Shown one piece after another: positions 7,108 to 10,258 of a stretch of DNA of 10,258 nucleotides. How positions within the stretch are numbered: the first letter of the stretch is position 1; each line of letters begins with the position of its first letter. Where the stretch lies: contig JBGAWE010000171.1 in NCBI GenBank assembly GCA_044227705.1, positions 1 through 10,258 on the forward strand. Direction: 5' to 3'. This stretch comes from JANOQP01 sp044227705 (GTDB taxonomy: Bacteria > Bacteroidota > Bacteroidia > Chitinophagales > Saprospiraceae). Both the position numbers and the translations under genes were made by a program. The notes under the pieces are model-generated. The model was given only the letters and a program-made list of their open reading frames with translations. It was not told the DNA's origin and made no database searches.

Positions 7108-10100
7108 TTAGCGTATGGCCACCTTCACCACGCCGCTGCCCTTTTCACCTTCCACTTTGAGGAAATAGAAGCCCGGCGCGAGACTCGCCACGTCGATGGG
7201 CACGATTTGCGTCGTCGAGCGGAAGTCGAACCGCTCGGAGCGCACCATGCGGCCGTCGGCCGAGAACAGCTCGATGCGAGAGTCGCCCGTCGGCTCCGTG
7301 CCGGTGAGCGAGACGAAGAGCATGTCGCTGGCCGGGTTGGGCTGGGCGCGGATGCCGAGGGGCTGCTCGCCCGGCTCGTTCGCGGCCGAGGAGCCGCCGA
7401 GCGCGTTGACGAAGACGCCCTCGTTCGGCACTTTCGCCGTGATGTTGTCGCCCTCGGCCGAGGTGATGGTTGCCTCCGAGTCGTACTTGAACAGGTCGAG
7501 CATCTCCGCGTCGTCCATGTACCAGCCGTCGACGGCGACGGAGGCATTGCAGCCGAAGCGCCAGCGGAAGCGGCACGACTTGCCGATGTAGTCGCCGAGG
7601 TCGACATAGGTGTCAACCCAGTTCGGCTCGGTGCCGGTGAAGGCCTTGAGGTTGGCCAGCACGAAGGTTTCGTAGTCGATGCCGCCCGGGCCGCGCCGCA
7701 GGAACTTGGCCTTCGGCACGATGGCCCAGTTGGCGCCGTCGTTGGTGGTGACTTCGAGGAAGCCGCCGTCGAGACCCGCCTCGGTGTCGTACTTGTGCCA
7801 GAAGCGCAGCACCGGCCGCGTGCCGGTCACGAGGCGCGGCTGGATGTTGTCGAGCGAGATGTTGAGCGCCGCGTCGGCCTCCTGGGCGTACCAGTAGGTC
7901 TTGCCGCTGTGGGCCGCGCCTTGTTGTTGTGCCCAGAGGATGGAGCCGTCGCCCGTCGTGATGTCGATGGCCCAGTCGGCGTCGCCGTTCTCCATGTTGT
8001 CGTACCACTCCTGGATGGAGGCGTAGGGCAGGGCGTTGCTGGATTTCACCTTATAGGTAAGCAGTTTCGATTCACCGTTGTTGAGGGTGCCGAGGCTCCA
8101 GTTCATGTTGCTGCCCGAGAGCGTGCCGCCGCCCGTCGCCGAGCCAGCGACGTAGGTCAGGCCGGCGGGCAGCACGTCGGTCACTTTCACATTGGTGACC
8201 GCGCCCGGCTTGTGGTTGATGACGTTGAGAGTGACGGTGAACTCGTCGCCCGGGTTGATGAGGTCCTTGTCTACGGACTTATTGATCTTCAGCTCGGCGA
8301 TGCACTCGGGCTTCGGCTCGAAGTCCTCTTTTTGGTCGCCCGCGCTGTTGGAGTCGCCCTGATCAGCCCCGAGGCCGAGGCCGCGCTTGGCGAACGCCTC
8401 CCAGAGGAGGCATTCGTGGATGCCGTTGAAGTCAAGCTCGTCGGCGTCGAAGAAGGCCTGCCTCAGATCGACGAAGCCAGGCGCACAAGGTGCCAGTTTC
8501 ATCGCGTCGAAATAGAGCTGGGTGGCCTTGTTGTTGCCGCCGGTGCCGGTCATGAGGTTGGGGTCGAAGCCGTACTTCTCCACCATTTTCCAATAGATCT
8601 CCCAGACGACGGCCGTGAAGACCTCGCCGAGGGCGTGCACCTCGGTGTTCAGCGCGACGTCGCCGTAGGTGAGCGGGTTGACCTTAAGGTCGGTCGAGTA
8701 GGGGTAGCGGCGGATGCCCTTGCCCTTGTTGGGGTCCTCGCGTTGGACGTAGGTGCCCACGCCCCGGGCCGTGACGGCCTGGTCGGTGTCGCGGGCGGTG
8801 GTGATGAGCGACATCAGATCGCTCATGCCCTCGCCCATTTGCTCGGCGTTAGACAGGCAGGAGGCCGTGCCGGGGCCGCCAACAAGGCGGTTGCTGATGC
8901 CGTGCCCATACTCGTGGGCGATGATGCCGTTGTCGAGGTCGCCGTCGAGGGTGTTCGGCCCGGCGACGATCGGCTGCACGAGCGAGACCGAGAGGCCGTT
9001 GCCCGCGTACTGGCGGATGATGTCGCAGTCCTGTTTCTTGATCATGACGACGGGGATGGTCACCGAGCCGCCCTGTGCGCCCGCGCCCATGTTGAGCAGG
9101 GCGTTCTCGAAGTTGCAGATGATGCAGGCGATGGCCCCGGCATTTTGGGCGTTGAGCGCCTTCTTGCCGAACTCGCAGACTTGGCGGTCGATGAGGGCGA
9201 TTTTCCCCGACAGGTTGTTGACCAGCGCGTTGCAGCCCATCGTCGGGTTGAGCGTCCCGTCGTCGACGATTTCGACCGCGCCGCTCACCGGCACCGGGCC
9301 GATGGGCGTGCCCCAGCCGTTGGCCGTAGAGGTCTCGATGATGCCCGCGACGTTGGCCGGCGCGTCCACCTTCAGGTCGCCGCCGATGGCCGCCGAGCGG
9401 TCCCAGACGAACATCTGCATCTTGCCCGAGATGCCGTCGATGGAGGGGGTGAAGTTGGCGTTGTTGACCGACGGGTTGGCCGCCGTCTGGCCGTCGCGAG
9501 CCTCGGCGTTGACGTGGTCGTTGCCCGTGCCGCCGCCGCCGTAGGTGTTGTCCTGAAAGGCACCGGACTTCGAGTCCAAGCCGTAGTGGGCGGCGAAGTC
9601 GTGCATCATGTTCGTCATGTAGAACACGTTGATGACTCCGGTGGCTGACTGGTTCTCCGGCTCCTCGTCGGGGTTGTACGGCGAGTCGAATGTGAGCGTC
9701 GGGCCGCCGTTGGGCAGGTCGCTGGGCGTGGCCGGGGCGTCGTTGCCGTCGCTGTCCTGATAGGCGTAGCAGTTGTTGCCGCGCGTGGTGACGTACTCGT
9801 TGCCCGCCGCGCCGTTGGTGTCGTGCCAGCCGAAGGGCGAGAAGGTCGCGTCGGCCGGGTCGGTCACCACGGTGCGCGGGCCGTCGTTTGGTGCCTCGGT
9901 GGGCAGCGGCCAGACGTTGTAGGAGGCCGACGCGCCGGTGAAAGTCATCGCCTTTTTCTCAAAACCTTCGGTGAAATCCATCCGCATCTCCTCCCGGCAA
10001 AGCTGCTTTTGGAGATAGTCCATATCGTCGAGGCTCTTGCGCTCGCCGAAATCGCAGCTCGAGGCGAGGTCTTCTTTGACCAAAACCGCGCCCGTCACCG

Positions 10101-10258
10101 CGTCGACGCGGACGGCCCAGAGGTGGTAATCAGCCTTCGGCTGGATTTGGAACGACCACGCCAGCCGCAGTTCGTCGGCGGAGTTGGCGAGGCCCGGCTG
10201 GCCTTTTTTCATGGGTTGAAAAACCAGCTCGGCCGTGATGTCGCGCCCGAGGTCGGCG
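7108..10258 (-). CDS. M36 fungalysin-type secreted metallopeptidase with PA, DUF11-like, MAM-like and T9SS domains, 5' truncated
   Basis: Extracellular zinc endopeptidase. The frame is open through the right edge, and residues before the Met at 10212 (ending AELVFQP) continue a propeptide-like sequence. That Met is therefore internal, and the signal peptide and most of the propeptide lie outside the window. Counting from that Met, the zinc site is HEYGH at 433-437 (8902-8916), with the third ligand Glu461 in MGEGMSD (8830-8832), as in M36. A protease-associated (PA) insert occupies about 300-410. After the catalytic domain come a DUF11-like beta domain (about 640-725, KSVDKDLINPGDEFTVTLNV), an immune-inhibitor/MAM-like jelly-roll region (about 735-905) and a C-terminal T9SS sorting domain (about 950-1034, QPNPASDMLFVSL, ending VVKVAIR). 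All visible catalytic residues are intact. It probably degrades external protein for nutrition. It is convergent with the YHYH gene and shows no functional link to it. Confidence 0.93.
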   Translation of the reverse strand, partial: ADLGRDITAELVFQPMKKGQPGLANSADELRLAWSFQIQPKADYHLWAVRVDAVTGAVLVKEDLASSCDFGERKSLDDMDYLQKQLCREEMRMDFTEGFEKKAMTFTGASASYNVWPLPTEAPNDGPRTVVTDPADATFSPFGWHDTNGAAGNEYVTTRGNNCYAYQDSDGNDAPATPSDLPNGGPTLTFDSPYNPDEEPENQSATGVINVFYMTNMMHDFAAHYGLDSKSGAFQDNTYGGGGTGNDHVNAEARDGQTAANPSVNNANFTPSIDGISGKMQMFVWDRSAAIGGDLKVDAPANVAGIIETSTANGWGTPIGPVPVSGAVEIVDDGTLNPTMGCNALVNNLSGKIALIDRQVCEFGKKALNAQNAGAIACIICNFENALLNMGAGAQGGSVTIPVVMIKKQDCDIIRQYAGNGLSVSLVQPIVAGPNTLDGDLDNGIIAHEYGHGISNRLVGGPGTASCLSNAEQMGEGMSDLMSLITTARDTDQAVTARGVGTYVQREDPNKGKGIRRYPYSTDLKVNPLTYGDVALNTEVHALGEVFTAVVWEIYWKMVEKYGFDPNLMTGTGGNNKATQLYFDAMKLAPCAPGFVDLRQAFFDADELDFNGIHECLLWEAFAKRGLGLGADQGDSNSAGDQKEDFEPKPECIAELKINKSVDKDLINPGDEFTVTLNVINHKPGAVTNVKVTDVLPAGLTYVAGSATGGGTLSGSNMNWSLGTLNNGESKLLTYKVKSSNALPYASIQEWYDNMENGDADWAIDITTGDGSILWAQQQGAAHSGKTYWYAQEADAALNISLDNIQPRLVTGTRPVLRFWHKYDTEAGLDGGFLEVTTNDGANWAIVPKAKFLRRGPGGIDYETFVLANLKAFTGTEPNWVDTYVDLGDYIGKSCRFRWRFGCNASVAVDGWYMDDAEMLDLFKYDSEATITSAEGDNITAKVPNEGVFVNALGGSSAANEPGEQPLGIRAQPNPASDMLFVSLTGTEPTGDSRIELFSADGRMVRSERFDFRSTTQIVPIDVASLAPGFYFLKVEGEKGSGVVKVAIR

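Noticed and set aside
7090..9648. 852-codon plus-strand open frame over the peptidase gene
   Set aside because: It lies antisense to a clear M36 peptidase with all catalytic and T9SS motifs. Its product is low-complexity Val/Arg/Asp/Ala-rich, typical of antisense reading of GC-rich genes.

Overview
The window is GC-rich DNA from a member of the Bacteroidota. Two encoded proteins end in type IX secretion (T9SS) sorting domains, starts lack Shine-Dalgarno sequences and sit behind A/T-rich leaders, and one upstream region carries a Bacteroidota-type TAnnTTTG promoter element. A GC-rich lineage near Saprospiria/Lewinella or an uncultured relative would fit, but the genus cannot be fixed from this sequence. 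High GC gives long open frames on the wrong strand almost everywhere; these were set aside.

Layout. (1) Positions 1-2151, minus strand: a large patatin-like serine lipase/phospholipase with about four membrane segments. Its 3' end runs off the left edge, and the start region appears frameshifted by one base near 2050-2052. (2) Positions 2152-2356: a divergent intergenic region with a candidate promoter. (3) Positions 2357-3886, plus: a membrane-anchored class III adenylate cyclase with a secreted helical/coiled-coil sensor region. (4) Positions 3975-7030, plus: a tight three-gene cluster encoding an MbnP-family protein, its diheme MbnH/MauG-type c-cytochrome partner 2 bp downstream, and a YHYH-domain protein with a T9SS signal 42 bp further on. 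(5) Positions 7047-7089: a strong bidirectional terminator hairpin. (6) Positions 7108-10258, minus: a multidomain M36 (fungalysin-type) secreted metallopeptidase with a T9SS signal, whose N-terminus lies beyond the right edge.

The most interesting part is the MbnP-MbnH-YHYH cluster. In characterised MbnP/MbnH pairs, the diheme enzyme oxidises a tryptophan of MbnP to kynurenine, and this creates a copper site. Here the pair appears without a visible methanobactin precursor and is coupled to a cell-surface YHYH protein of unknown function. The MbnP mature chain also has exactly two cysteines flanking its tryptophan motif. The other genes are recognisable families and show no obvious functional link to this cluster. 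No tRNA, rRNA, CRISPR array, insertion sequence or attachment site was seen, and no gene-free stretch exceeds 300 bases.
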